Below, one piece after another: positions 1-7,830 of a stretch of 33,380 nucleotides of DNA; the stretch's first letter is position 1; every line of letters begins with the position of its first letter. This stretch comes from Verrucomicrobiota bacterium (GTDB taxonomy: Bacteria > Verrucomicrobiota > Verrucomicrobiia > Opitutales > Opitutaceae), in the NCBI GenBank assembly GCA_016235555.1, contig JACRKC010000053.1, forward strand, positions 1 through 33,380. Reading direction: 5' to 3'. The translations under genes were made by a program, and so were the position numbers. Under the pieces are notes generated by a model that was not told the origin of the DNA, made no database searches, and saw nothing but the letters and a program-made list of their open reading frames with translations.

Positions 1-65
1 CAACGCGCTGGTCTGGACGCGGGCGGAAGTCCCGAGAGCGCGTTGAGGGCAACGCGCTCCACCTC
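1..65. repeat. A-type palindromic element, truncated by window edge
   Basis: The right arm at 37-65 (agcgcgttgagggcaacgc followed by gctccacctc) is the same 29-bp arm seen at 25324-25352. Bases 1-10 hold the end of the matching left arm (caacgcgct), so the start of the element lies outside the window. It sits directly after the 3' end of the DUF1501 gene on the minus strand. Other copies are at 15779-15861, 25268-25352 and 31872-31987. Confidence 0.85.
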
Positions 66-78
66 GAACCGGACGGGC

Positions 79-1515
79 TCACGCGATCAGCTCCTTGACG
101 ACCTTGCCGTGCACATCGGTCAGACGGTAATCGCGGCCGGCGTAACGGTAGGTGAGTTTCTCGTGATCGAAGCCGAGCAGCGCGAGGATGGTCGCGTGCA
201 GGTCGTGCACGTGGACGCGTTTGTCGACGGCTTTGAAGCCGAACTCGTCCGTGGCACCGTGGACGTAGCCGCCGCGCACGCCGCCGCCGGCCATCCACAT
301 CGTGAAGCCGTGATGGTTGTGATCGCGGCCGTTCACCTTGCCCGCGTTGGCGCCGGCCGTGGGCAACTCGACGACGGGCGTGCGGCCGAACTCGCCGCCC
401 CAGATCACGAGCGTCTCCTCCAACAGGCCGCTCTGTTTGAGATCGGTGAGCAGCGCGCCGATGGCCTGGTCGCTTTCCTTCGCGAGCCGGCGGTGGTTGA
501 TTTCGAGGTCGTCGTGGTTGTCCCAGGGCTGGCCTTCGCCGTGCCAGACCTGGACGACGCGCACGCCGCGCTCCAGCAGGCGGCGGGCGATGAGAATCTG
601 GCGGCCCTGGCGCGTGTCGCCGTAGCGTGCGCGCGTAGCGGCGGACTCCTTGGCGAGGTCGAACGCATCGGTCGCTTCGAGCTGCATGCGGTAGGCGAGT
701 TCGTAGGACTGGATGCGGGCTTCCAGCTGCGCGTCGTGCTGCCGGCGGGCGGCGTGGGCGGCGTTGAGTTTTTTCAACAGATCGAGCTGGGCGCGCTGGT
801 CGGCCTGCGACGTGGCGTGGTTGCGGATGTGCTCGATGAGACGATCGACCTCGGTGTTAGCGGTGTTGAGGTAGTTGCCTTGGTAGATGCCGGGGAGAAA
901 GGCGCTCTGCCAGTTCTGCGATTCCTGAATCGGATAGCCGCCGGGACACATCGCGATGAAGCCGGGGAGATTCTGGTTTTCCGAACCGAGGCCGTAGGTG
1001 ATCCACGAGCCCATGCTCGGTCGTGGCAGGCGGGCGTCGCCGCAGTTCATGAGCATGAGCGACGGCTCGTGATTGGGCACGTCGGCGTGCATCGAGCGGA
1101 TGATGGCCATCTCGTCGACGTGGGCGGCGACGTGCGGGAAGAGTTCGCTGACCTCGATGCCGCTGCGGCCGTATTTCTGGAACGCGAAGGGCGAGCGAAA
1201 CGCGGCGCCCGTCTTGCGCTCGGTTTTCAAATCGAGCGGGATGGGTTTGCCGTGCCACTGGTCGAGTGCGGGCTTGGGGTCGAAGGTGTCGACCTGCGAG
1301 GGACCGCCGTTGGCGAAAATGTGGATGACGCGTTTCGCCTTGCCGGGAAAATGCGGAGCGCGCGGCGCGAGCGGCTGGTTCATGTCGACGCCGCCGGCGA
1401 AGGCGCGAGGCCCGGCCAGCGCCGCAAACCCGAGCGCGCCGAAGCCGACCCCGCACCGGTGGAGAAAATCGCGGCGGGTGAGGAAAAAATCCTCGGCTCG
1501 TGGGACGTGATGCAT
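79..1515 (-). CDS. DUF1501 family Tat-exported protein
   Basis: A 478-aa protein of the DUF1501 family, which belongs to the alkaline-phosphatase/sulfatase-like fold and is abundant in Planctomycetes and Verrucomicrobia; its reaction is not established. I chose the ATG at 1515 because the protein then opens with a short n-region and a twin-arginine signal (TRRDFLHRCG, Arg14-Arg15, followed by a Gly/Ala-rich hydrophobic stretch), and the length fits the family. The open frame runs further upstream, but only through a palindromic repeat. Family landmarks are FANGGPSQVDTFDPKP near the N-terminus, VIWGGEFGRTP in the C-terminal third, and DHNHHGFTMWMAGGGVRGG, which holds likely metal-binding Asp/His residues. 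In these phyla DUF1501 genes usually follow a DUF1549/DUF1553 cytochrome-type gene. No such gene is upstream here, and any partner would lie beyond base 1. Confidence 0.9.
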   Translation of the reverse strand: MHHVPRAEDFFLTRRDFLHRCGVGFGALGFAALAGPRAFAGGVDMNQPLAPRAPHFPGKAKRVIHIFANGGPSQVDTFDPKPALDQWHGKPIPLDLKTERKTGAAFRSPFAFQKYGRSGIEVSELFPHVAAHVDEMAIIRSMHADVPNHEPSLMLMNCGDARLPRPSMGSWITYGLGSENQNLPGFIAMCPGGYPIQESQNWQSAFLPGIYQGNYLNTANTEVDRLIEHIRNHATSQADQRAQLDLLKKLNAAHAARRQHDAQLEARIQSYELAYRMQLEATDAFDLAKESAATRARYGDTRQGRQILIARRLLERGVRVVQVWHGEGQPWDNHDDLEINHRRLAKESDQAIGALLTDLKQSGLLEETLVIWGGEFGRTPVVELPTAGANAGKVNGRDHNHHGFTMWMAGGGVRGGYVHGATDEFGFKAVDKRVHVHDLHATILALLGFDHEKLTYRYAGRDYRLTDVHGKVVKELIA

Positions 1516-1605
1516 GGCGCGGAGAAGACGCGACGGGGACGTGCAGGTGACAGCGCCAGAATGCTGAACCGGCCCCGGGTGGGGAAGCCCGGAATTGGCG
1601 GGTGC

Positions 1606-1815
1606 CCCCATCCGGGTGCAACTCAAACTGAGGTCAGTGCTCGAATGCCTCGGCTGTGGCGGCGGGCCCCCCTGCCCGCCGACGGATCGGGCGAAAGTCC
1701 TGAACCGGCGGGCAGGGACGCCCACCGCTACGCCGAGCCGGCACGGGTGAGCGCGTGCCTTGGTCAGGCTTTTCGCCGTTTCCTGACATCGGTTTGAGTC
1801 ACACGCCCCATCCGG
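1606..1815. repeat. B-type nested palindromic element with flanking direct repeats
   Basis: Outer arms are actcaaactgaggtcagt (1621-1638) and ctgacatcggtttgagt (1783-1799). Inside lie further inverted arms, ctcggctgtggcggcgggc and its counterpart ending in gctacgccgag. The block is flanked by a 10-bp direct repeat, ccccatccgg (1606-1615 and 1806-1815). The outer arm continues as ctcgaatgcctcgg, which also occurs inverted in the element at 22688-22856. The rest of the gap 1516-2001 between the DUF1501 and GH28 genes shows no supported gene. Confidence 0.8.
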
Positions 1816-2001
1816 ACAATGCAGACGGGCCCGGCCGGTGACGGGAGGCGGTGGCGCCGGGGCGTGGCAAAAGGGCGCGGCGGGCGCGGCGCGCGACCGG
1901 TGTCTCCAAGCGCGGTGCAGGAGACGCCGCGGTCGAACAACGCGGCCTCGCCGTGCCGGCGGCGCGCGGAGCAGGCCGGCCGGGCGAAGCCATCTCGCTG
2001 C

Positions 2002-3753
2002 TCAGAGCGATCGGTGATCAGCCGTGGCGAGTGTGGTGTCGGGGAGGCCGGGGCAGCTTGACGCGGAAAAATCCTTTGCGTCGCGCAACACGAAGAACGG
2101 CACGCCGGTGCTGCGTTGCGCGCGGACGCGGGTGAAATCGGCGCCGGCCACGTCGAGCAGCACGATCGCGGGGCGGGTGTCTTCCTTCGTGAAACGCAGG
2201 TCGAGGCGATCGACCGTGAGGCCGCGCGCGTGGCGCACGAACATCCCATAGGCTGGAAGCAACCCGAACATCGACGGCTCGGGGTAGCCCTTTTCCTGCT
2301 CGGGCGGATTGAACGGATCGCGGGGGCCGGTGAGGCCGGGGCCGCGCAGGAAGAACGTGTTTACGAGATCGGCGGGTTGCTTCGCGGCGTCGTCGAGCGA
2401 GAGGCCGCCGCGGAACTCGACGCGGATGTCGCTGAGCGCCACGTCTTCGATCGGATGGCCGGGGAGGCCGGCGAGGAGGATCGGGTAGCGGGCGTCGACG
2501 TTCGACGCGACGACGTGGCTGATGGTCACGCGGCGGAGGGCGCCGACGGGCGTGCCCTCGGGGCCGCGCGCGCGATGGCCGAGCCGGAGGAAGATGGGGG
2601 AGTTCGAGACGTCGCGCATCGTGAGGTTGGTGATCGCGACGTCCTCGATCACGCCGCCGTCGACGGTCTCGAGCGCGAGGCCGCGGCTGCGATCGAAGAC
2701 GCAGTTGGCAATCGTGATGTTCTTGAAGCCGCCGTTCGACTCGGTGCCGAGCTTGATGCGGCCGGTCGGGCCGTCGCGATCGGGGGCGCGCTCCGTCGTG
2801 CGCTGGAACGTGCCGTCGAGCACGCTGCCGACGTCGAAACCGCTCACGAGGCAGTTGGTGATGGTGATGTTTTCGCAGGCGCGCGGCGTGCCGAGGGCGT
2901 AGCTGCTTTTGAGCACGATGGCGTCGTAGTTGGGTGCGTTGACGGTGCAGTGGGCGATGCGGACGTTGCGGCAGGAGTCGATGTCGAGGCCGTCCCGGTT
3001 GGTGTCGATGCGCAGGCCGTCGATCGTGAGGTTGTCGACGCCGGTGGCGAGCAACGCGAACCAGCCGCCTTGGAGAATCGAGATGTCGCGGAGGGTGACG
3101 TTGCGGCAGTTTTTCAGCGCGATGGATTTGTTGCCCGAGCCGGGGCCGCCGCCGAAACCGCCGCCGCCGGCGCGGGGTGCGGGCGGAGGCGTGGCGCGCG
3201 TCTCCTGACCCGCGGCGGGGACTGAAGCATCACGGGTCGGGAGACCCGTGCCACTGGCTGCTGCGCCGCGTCGGCCACCGCCGCCGCCACCACCACCGCC
3301 GCCGCGCGCGAGGCCTTTGCCGAAGATGCGGCCGTGGCCGACGATGGCGATGTCCTCGAGGTTTTCGCCCCAGATGAGGCTGTCGTGCCAGTGGCTGTGG
3401 CCGAAGTCCTGGTATTGTTTGTCGCCCCATTCGTTGGGCTCCGGCGGATCGTAGGTGCCGCCGTCGGTGGCGGGCGAAGCGGCGACGAGGGTGGCACCGG
3501 CGTCGAGTTGGAGCGTGATGTGGCTTTTCAGGCGGATGGAAAAACTCAGGTAGCTGCCCGCCGGAAACCGCACGGTGCCACCGCCCGCGGCGGCGGCGGC
3601 CTCGATGGCTTGGTTGATGGCGGCGGTGTCGTGGGTCTGGCCCGCGCCGGTGGCGCCGAAATCGCGCACGTTGAAATCGCGGGCGGAAAGCGTGACGACG
3701 TTGAGGACGAGAGCGGCGAAACGGGGAAATTGGCACAAGCCGGGGCGGGGCAT
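2002..3753 (-). CDS. Secreted glycoside hydrolase family 28 (polygalacturonase-like)
   Basis: A 583-aa right-handed beta-helix protein of GH28, the family that cleaves pectic galacturonides and related alpha-linked uronates by inversion. The ATG at 3753 is chosen because it gives a short hydrophobic leader ending in TLSARDF; the open frame upstream adds only non-family sequence. The N-terminal FNVRDFGATGAG and DTAAINQAI are classic GH28/pectate-lyase-3 openings. The catalytic region has N252-R-D-G-L-D257, then NYDAIVLKSS (Asp277), then GRIKLGTESNGGFKN. The usual GDD motif is NYD here, so the first Asp of the pair is Tyr; I believe this occurs in a bacterial GH28 subgroup, but the substrate is uncertain. 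Residues about 160-205 are an unusual Gly/Ala/Pro-rich insertion that includes a palindromic DNA element. The gene lies downstream of the ABC exporter genes on the same strand, with no sign of functional linkage. Confidence 0.9.
   Translation of the reverse strand: MPRPGLCQFPRFAALVLNVVTLSARDFNVRDFGATGAGQTHDTAAINQAIEAAAAAGGGTVRFPAGSYLSFSIRLKSHITLQLDAGATLVAASPATDGGTYDPPEPNEWGDKQYQDFGHSHWHDSLIWGENLEDIAIVGHGRIFGKGLARGGGGGGGGGGRRGAAASGTGLPTRDASVPAAGQETRATPPPAPRAGGGGFGGGPGSGNKSIALKNCRNVTLRDISILQGGWFALLATGVDNLTIDGLRIDTNRDGLDIDSCRNVRIAHCTVNAPNYDAIVLKSSYALGTPRACENITITNCLVSGFDVGSVLDGTFQRTTERAPDRDGPTGRIKLGTESNGGFKNITIANCVFDRSRGLALETVDGGVIEDVAITNLTMRDVSNSPIFLRLGHRARGPEGTPVGALRRVTISHVVASNVDARYPILLAGLPGHPIEDVALSDIRVEFRGGLSLDDAAKQPADLVNTFFLRGPGLTGPRDPFNPPEQEKGYPEPSMFGLLPAYGMFVRHARGLTVDRLDLRFTKEDTRPAIVLLDVAGADFTRVRAQRSTGVPFFVLRDAKDFSASSCPGLPDTTLATADHRSL
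3191..3254. repeat. Palindromic element inside the GH28 coding sequence
   Basis: The segment starting gtggcgcgcgtctcctgacc (3191-3214) is the imperfect inverse (20 of 24 positions) of 3231-3254, which contains cacgggtcgggagacccgtg. It is read in frame by the GH28 gene as about 21 residues (including SGTGLPTRDASVPAAGQETR) next to poly-glycine tracts. It interrupts a loop between beta-helix strands and not a catalytic strand. Confidence 0.75.
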
Positions 3754-3826
3754 GAGGCGCCAAGTATCGCGATGCTCGAAGCCACGCGACAACGAAGGGC
3801 GTTGCTGGACCGTCAGAAAGTGCGAA

Positions 3827-4195
3827 CTACGCGGCCGGAAGCGGACCGGCGGCGACAAGTTTCTTGCGGCGCGAATCGACAGTGAGGCTCAGGCCTTCCA
3901 GCGTGCGCGCGCCGAGCAGCAGCAGATCGCCTTTCTCGGCGAAGACTACTTCGTCGACCGTAAAATTCTTGTCCACGCGGATGACGGCGAAACCGACGCT
4001 GCGCGTGACACGCTGGCCGTTGGCCATGATGAACTCGAGGTCCTTCTTTTCCCGGGCCACGCCGAGCTTTTCCAACGTAGTGGACGGGGCCCAAGTATAT
4101 TCACTGCCGGTGTCGACGAGCAGTTTGGGCAACGGAACTCCCTTCGTGCGATCCACGATATTTTCAATCCGAGCACCGACATGAAAGGTTCCCAT
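3827..4195 (-). CDS. Retropepsin-like (clan AA) aspartic protease
   Basis: A 122-aa protein with the clan AA signature L-L-V-D28-T-G-S-E early in the chain and the later hydrophobic-Gly turn LLLLGARTLEGLSLTVD, which matches the LxG(R) turn of retropepsin-like folds. Single-domain members of this size act as homodimers, with each subunit supplying one catalytic Asp. A GTG start at 4285 would add 30 residues with no family features, so the ATG at 4195 (MGTFHVGARIEN) is preferred; neither start has a clear Shine-Dalgarno sequence. No signal peptide is seen, so it is probably cytoplasmic. Bacterial relatives are mostly uncharacterised. It lies between the exporter operon and the GH28 gene on the same strand. 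Confidence 0.75.
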   Translation of the reverse strand: MGTFHVGARIENIVDRTKGVPLPKLLVDTGSEYTWAPSTTLEKLGVAREKKDLEFIMANGQRVTRSVGFAVIRVDKNFTVDEVVFAEKGDLLLLGARTLEGLSLTVDSRRKKLVAAGPLPAA

Positions 4196-4435
4196 GGATG
4201 GAAAGCTAGTGCCCGCCCCGGAGGCCGCAAGTGAGATGTCGGGAAGCGTCGCATGTTTACCCTCCGTGGTCCCGCGGCGAGTCACGCAGTCGGAAGCGAT
4301 CCGGGGCGGGGCATGAGGCTCGCACGATCGGCGTGCGGGTGCCGACGCGGCAATCGGTGGCGGGGGGGGCGGTCAGAACGGACGAGGTGGCGGCTGGAGT
4401 AATGGCGCACGTTGGCCCAGCCTGCGATCGACGAT

Positions 4436-4515
4436 CTTTATCTTTCCTCGTTATCGTTCTCTTTCGTCAGGGTCGGCCGCAGGGAGAAAGATTACGAGAA
4501 AGAGGAAAGAGAAAG
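4436..4515. repeat. CT-rich imperfect inverted repeat
   Basis: The pyrimidine-rich arm 4436-4465 (begins ctttatctttcctcgttatc) pairs with the purine-rich arm 4486-4515 (ends gaggaaagagaaag); 25 of 30 positions are complementary across a 20-nt loop. It starts 10 bases past the stop of the second permease on the minus strand, so it may act as a transcript-end hairpin. The rest of the gap 4196-4525 shows no supported gene. Confidence 0.65.
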
Positions 4516-4525
4516 AGGTGGGGCG

Positions 4526-5725
4526 TCAGAGCTCCCGCAGCGCCGAGGCGATCGGGAGGCGGGCGGCGCGGATCGCGGGGAGCAGGCCGCCAATGAGGCC
4601 GATGAGCGTCGCCCAGATCACGCCTTGCACGAGCAGCGTGGGCGTGACGGCGAAGGCGAACGTCACCTGGCTGAAGCTCTGCCAGTTCATCGTGGCGGCG
4701 GTGAAGTTGTTGAAGACGGCGTAGGCCGCGCCGGCGCCGATCGCGCCGCCGCCGAGGGCGAGCGCGAGGGACTCCAGCATGAGCGCGAGCACGACGGCAC
4801 CGCTGCCGAAGCCGAGCGCGCGCAGGGTCGCGATCTCGCGGGTGCGGGCGGCGACGGCGCTATACATGGTGTTGAGCGCGCCGAACACGGCACCGACGGC
4901 CATGAGCGCGGCGATGAGCACGCCGAGGCCGGTGATGAGCGAGGCCAGCATCGTCGACTGCCCCGCGTAATAGTCCGACACACGCTCCACCTTGACGCTG
5001 AGGCGGGGGTTGCTGGTGAGCGCGTCCTTGAACTGCTGGAACGCGCCCGGCGAGGCGAGGCGCGCGTAGACCGACTGGAACGAATCGCCGCGCTGGTAGG
5101 CCGCCTGGAGGACTTTCGCGTCGGTCCACATTTCCGACTCCGCCAGTCCGCCGCTGGCGGTGAAGATGCCGACGACGGGCCACGATTCCCGGCCCACTTT
5201 GACGACGGCGCCCGCGTCGAGGCCGGCGAATTCGCGCGCTGCGCCGACGCCGACGATGACCTCGTTCTTGCCGGGTTCGAACATCCGGCCGCTGACGATT
5301 TTCAATTGCTCGCGCACCTCGGCGGCGGCGCCTTCGACACCGCGCAGCGGAACGTTGGCGTCGGTGCCGGTGGAGCGCTTGGGGAGATTGATGATGACGA
5401 AGAGTTCGGCGGAAACGAGCGGGCCGCGGGCGTTGCGGGCGAGGCCAGGCGCGTCGGCGATGAGGCGTGTTTCGTCGCGGCCGAAACCGCTGACCATTTC
5501 GCTGTCGGCGCCGCTGCGGAGCACGATGGCGGCGTCGGGCGCGCCGGAGGAGGCCATGACGCGACGGAAGCCGGTCGCGATCGAGAGCACGCCGATGAAC
5601 ACGGCGACGACGCCGGCGGTGCCGCAGATGGTGGCGGCGACGGAGCCGCGGCGTTGCGGGATGCTGAGCAGCCCGAACTTGGTGATCGCGGCGACCTGGG
5701 AGAGCCAGTTGAGGAGACCGGACAT
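4526..5725 (-). CDS. ABC transporter permease, FtsX/MacB type (second permease)
   Basis: A 399-aa inner-membrane permease. An N-terminal membrane segment after IPQRRG (about residues 28-50) is followed by a periplasmic MacB core-like domain (about 60-265) with the typical phrase GRMFEPGKNEVIVG. Three C-terminal membrane segments follow; the coupling region TREIATLRALGFGSGAV and the ending LPAIRAARLPIASALREL match the FtsX family. It lies directly downstream of a related but clearly different permease in the same operon, so the transporter probably uses a heterodimeric membrane pair with the ATPase at 7123-7830. The substrate cannot be read from sequence; members export antibiotics, peptides or lipoproteins. 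The 106-bp gap to the upstream gene holds a palindromic element. Confidence 0.9.
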   Translation of the reverse strand: MSGLLNWLSQVAAITKFGLLSIPQRRGSVAATICGTAGVVAVFIGVLSIATGFRRVMASSGAPDAAIVLRSGADSEMVSGFGRDETRLIADAPGLARNARGPLVSAELFVIINLPKRSTGTDANVPLRGVEGAAAEVREQLKIVSGRMFEPGKNEVIVGVGAAREFAGLDAGAVVKVGRESWPVVGIFTASGGLAESEMWTDAKVLQAAYQRGDSFQSVYARLASPGAFQQFKDALTSNPRLSVKVERVSDYYAGQSTMLASLITGLGVLIAALMAVGAVFGALNTMYSAVAARTREIATLRALGFGSGAVVLALMLESLALALGGGAIGAGAAYAVFNNFTAATMNWQSFSQVTFAFAVTPTLLVQGVIWATLIGLIGGLLPAIRAARLPIASALREL

Positions 5726-5731
5726 GATAAG

Positions 5732-5800
5732 GTAGGTCGGGCTTTACGCCCGACAGAGAGTTGGGAAGGCGCAGAGCGTCGGGCGTAAAGCCCGACCTAC
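5732..5800. repeat. E-type perfect palindromic element between the permease genes
   Basis: A perfect 23-bp inverted repeat: gtaggtcgggctttacgccc continuing to 5754 pairs with 5778-5800, across a 23-nt loop. It fills most of the gap between the two permease genes and would form a strong hairpin in their shared transcript. The unit resembles the hairpin nested at about 31902-31952. Confidence 0.9.
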
Positions 5801-5831
5801 GGAGCGGCGATGGGGCGCAGTGGATGACATT

Positions 5832-6977
5832 TTACATCCTCCGCAACGCATCGGCCACGCGCAGGCGCATGGCGGTGAGCGCCGGGAAAATTCCGGTGAG
5901 CAAGCCGAGCGCGAGCGCGATGGCCACGCCGGTGACAAGATCGCCGGTTGAGAGGTGAAAGAGCGGCAGCATGCCGCCGGTCGGATCGCCGCGGGCGGCG
6001 AAGAGCCACGCGAGGCCGAGGCCCAGGCCGCCGCCGAGCAGCGCGAGCAGGCAGGACTCGGCGAGCACGAAGCCGAGCAGCTGGCCGTTGGTGAAGCCGA
6101 TGGCCTTGAGCACGCCGAGTTCGCCGATGCGTTCGCGCACGGCCTGCGACATGGTGCTGCCGGTCACGAGCAAAATGGTGAAGAACACGGCGGCGAGAAT
6201 GGAGGCGACGATGAGCGCGATGTTGCCCATCTGGTTGGCGAAGCCCTGCACGAAGGCGCCCTCGGGCTCGGTGCGCGTCTCGGCGGGCGAATTTTCGAAC
6301 TCGGCGTCGACGCGCTTGGCGACCTCGGCGGCCGCGGCGGGATCTTTCACGCGGATCGCATACCAGCCGACGTAGCCCCGCGCGCGTTCGGAGCGGCTCT
6401 CGTTGAAAAAATCGAAGCGGAAAAACATCGGAGTCGTGTCGGTGCCCTTCTTCGCGCCGTCGTAGATGCCGACGAGGTCGAACTCCCAGTTTCGCTGGCC
6501 CCAGATGGGCGACATGATCGGGATTTTGTCGCCGAGCTTCCATTTGAACCGATCGGCGGTGTTGCGGCCGACGATGGCGCCCGTGCGGGTCTGTTGCCAC
6601 GCCTTCAGCTGGTCGGGCGGGAGCAGAAATTCGGGAAACATCGGCATGAAATCCTCCGGCACGACCGGGCTCTGCATGAAGAAATTCTTCGGATCCTGGT
6701 AAACGCCGCCGAACCAGGTTTGATGGGCGACGGCGGCCACACCGGGGATTTTTTCCATGCGGGCCTGGTAGCTCTCGGGCAGGAGCTGGATGATGGAGAC
6801 CTTGTGGCGGACGACGAGGCGGTCGGCGCCGGCGAGTTCGACCCCGCCGATGAGGGCCTGCTTGACCGCGCAAAGGATGCCGTAGAGCACGAACGCCACG
6901 AGGATCGAGAGCAACGTGAGCGTGGTGCGGAGTTTTTTCCGCGTGAGGTTTCCCCAGATGAGGTGGGCGAATTTCAT
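5832..6977 (-). CDS. ABC transporter permease, FtsX/MacB type (first permease)
   Basis: A 381-aa inner-membrane permease with the standard architecture. The N-terminal MKFAHLIWGNLTRKKLRTTL leads into the first membrane segment, and a periplasmic domain covers about residues 45-255. Three C-terminal membrane segments carry the coupling helix region RERIGELGVLKAIGFTNGQL and end in LTAMRLRVADALRRM. The ATG at 6977 gives a normal family N-terminus. It is preceded in the operon by the fusion protein and ATPase genes and followed by a second permease. Together the four genes make a MacAB-like or LolCDE-like exporter; the presence of a fusion protein favours the MacAB type. The outer-membrane channel is not encoded in this window. 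Confidence 0.9.
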   Translation of the reverse strand: MKFAHLIWGNLTRKKLRTTLTLLSILVAFVLYGILCAVKQALIGGVELAGADRLVVRHKVSIIQLLPESYQARMEKIPGVAAVAHQTWFGGVYQDPKNFFMQSPVVPEDFMPMFPEFLLPPDQLKAWQQTRTGAIVGRNTADRFKWKLGDKIPIMSPIWGQRNWEFDLVGIYDGAKKGTDTTPMFFRFDFFNESRSERARGYVGWYAIRVKDPAAAAEVAKRVDAEFENSPAETRTEPEGAFVQGFANQMGNIALIVASILAAVFFTILLVTGSTMSQAVRERIGELGVLKAIGFTNGQLLGFVLAESCLLALLGGGLGLGLAWLFAARGDPTGGMLPLFHLSTGDLVTGVAIALALGLLTGIFPALTAMRLRVADALRRM

Positions 6978-6990
6978 TTGCGAGGCTTGG

Positions 6991-7067
6991 GGTAGGAGCC
7001 TGCTTGCAGGCGATTTGACCCGGGCAGTCGGCGTGTGCGATGAATCGCCTGCAAGCAGGCTCCTACC
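6991..7067. repeat. Perfect palindromic element between the ATPase and permease genes
   Basis: A perfect 25-bp inverted repeat: ggtaggagcctgcttgcagg continuing to 7015 pairs with 7043-7067, across a 27-nt loop. It lies in the 145-bp gap between the ATPase and the first permease, inside the presumed operon, where a stable hairpin could attenuate or protect the message. Confidence 0.9.
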
Positions 7068-7122
7068 TTCCCGCAGATCGAGATGCAGGGAGATCTGAGC
7101 ACGAGTTGTGCGGCGGAGACGC

Positions 7123-7830
7123 TCATTTCACCGCTTCGTTCGTGATCTGGCCCTTGAAGAGGTGGACAGTGCGCGACGCGCGGGCGGAGGCGTGCGGGTC
7201 GTGCGTGACCATCACGATGGTTTTGCCGTGCTCGCGGTTGAGCGCGCAGAGGAGGTCGAGGATTTCGTCGCCGGCCTTGCGGTCGAGATCGCCGGTGGGT
7301 TCGTCGCAGAGCAGCAGCGTGGGATCGGTGACGATGCCGCGGGCGATGCCGACGCGCTGCTGTTCGCCGCCGGAGAGGGTGCGCGGGAAATGTTTCGCGC
7401 GATGCGAGAGGCCGACGAGGGCGAGCGCAGCGGCGACGTGCTGGGCACGCTGCGCGGCGTTCAGGTGGGTGAGGAGGAGCGGGAGCTCGACGTTGCGCTC
7501 GGCGTTGAGCACGGGCATCAGGTTGTAGAGCTGGAAGACGAAGCCGATGTGCCGCGCGCGCCAGTCGGCGAGCTGGCGGTCGGAGAGCTGGTCGATGCGC
7601 TCGCCGGCGACGGTGACGGTGCCCTTGGTGGGACGGTCGAGTCCGCCGATGAGATTGAGGAGCGTGCTCTTGCCGGACCCGGACGGGCCCATGAGCGCGA
7701 GGAATTCGCCGGGGGCGACGGCGAGGTTGAGCTCGGCGAGCACGTGGATTTTCTCCGCGCCGCGCTGGAAATATTTTTCCACGCCGGCGATGTGAACGAG
7801 GGGGCTGCCGATGGGTTGGGGCTGACTCAT
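7123..7830 (-). CDS. ABC transporter ATP-binding protein, MacB/LolD type
   Basis: A 235-aa cytoplasmic ATPase that powers the exporter. Walker A is GPSGSGKST (48-56), the Q-loop is FVFQLYNLMPVL (about 97-108), the signature is LSGGEQQRV (152-160), Walker B is LLLCDEPTGDLD (172-183), and the H-loop is VMVTHD near 207. The start at 7830 overlaps the stop of the upstream fusion-protein gene by 4 bp (ATGA), which implies translational coupling. A longer upstream frame exists only as a shadow of that gene. The sequence closely follows the LolD/MacB-N group, with an intact catalytic set. Confidence 0.95.
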   Translation of the reverse strand: MSQPQPIGSPLVHIAGVEKYFQRGAEKIHVLAELNLAVAPGEFLALMGPSGSGKSTLLNLIGGLDRPTKGTVTVAGERIDQLSDRQLADWRARHIGFVFQLYNLMPVLNAERNVELPLLLTHLNAAQRAQHVAAALALVGLSHRAKHFPRTLSGGEQQRVGIARGIVTDPTLLLCDEPTGDLDRKAGDEILDLLCALNREHGKTIVMVTHDPHASARASRTVHLFKGQITNEAVK

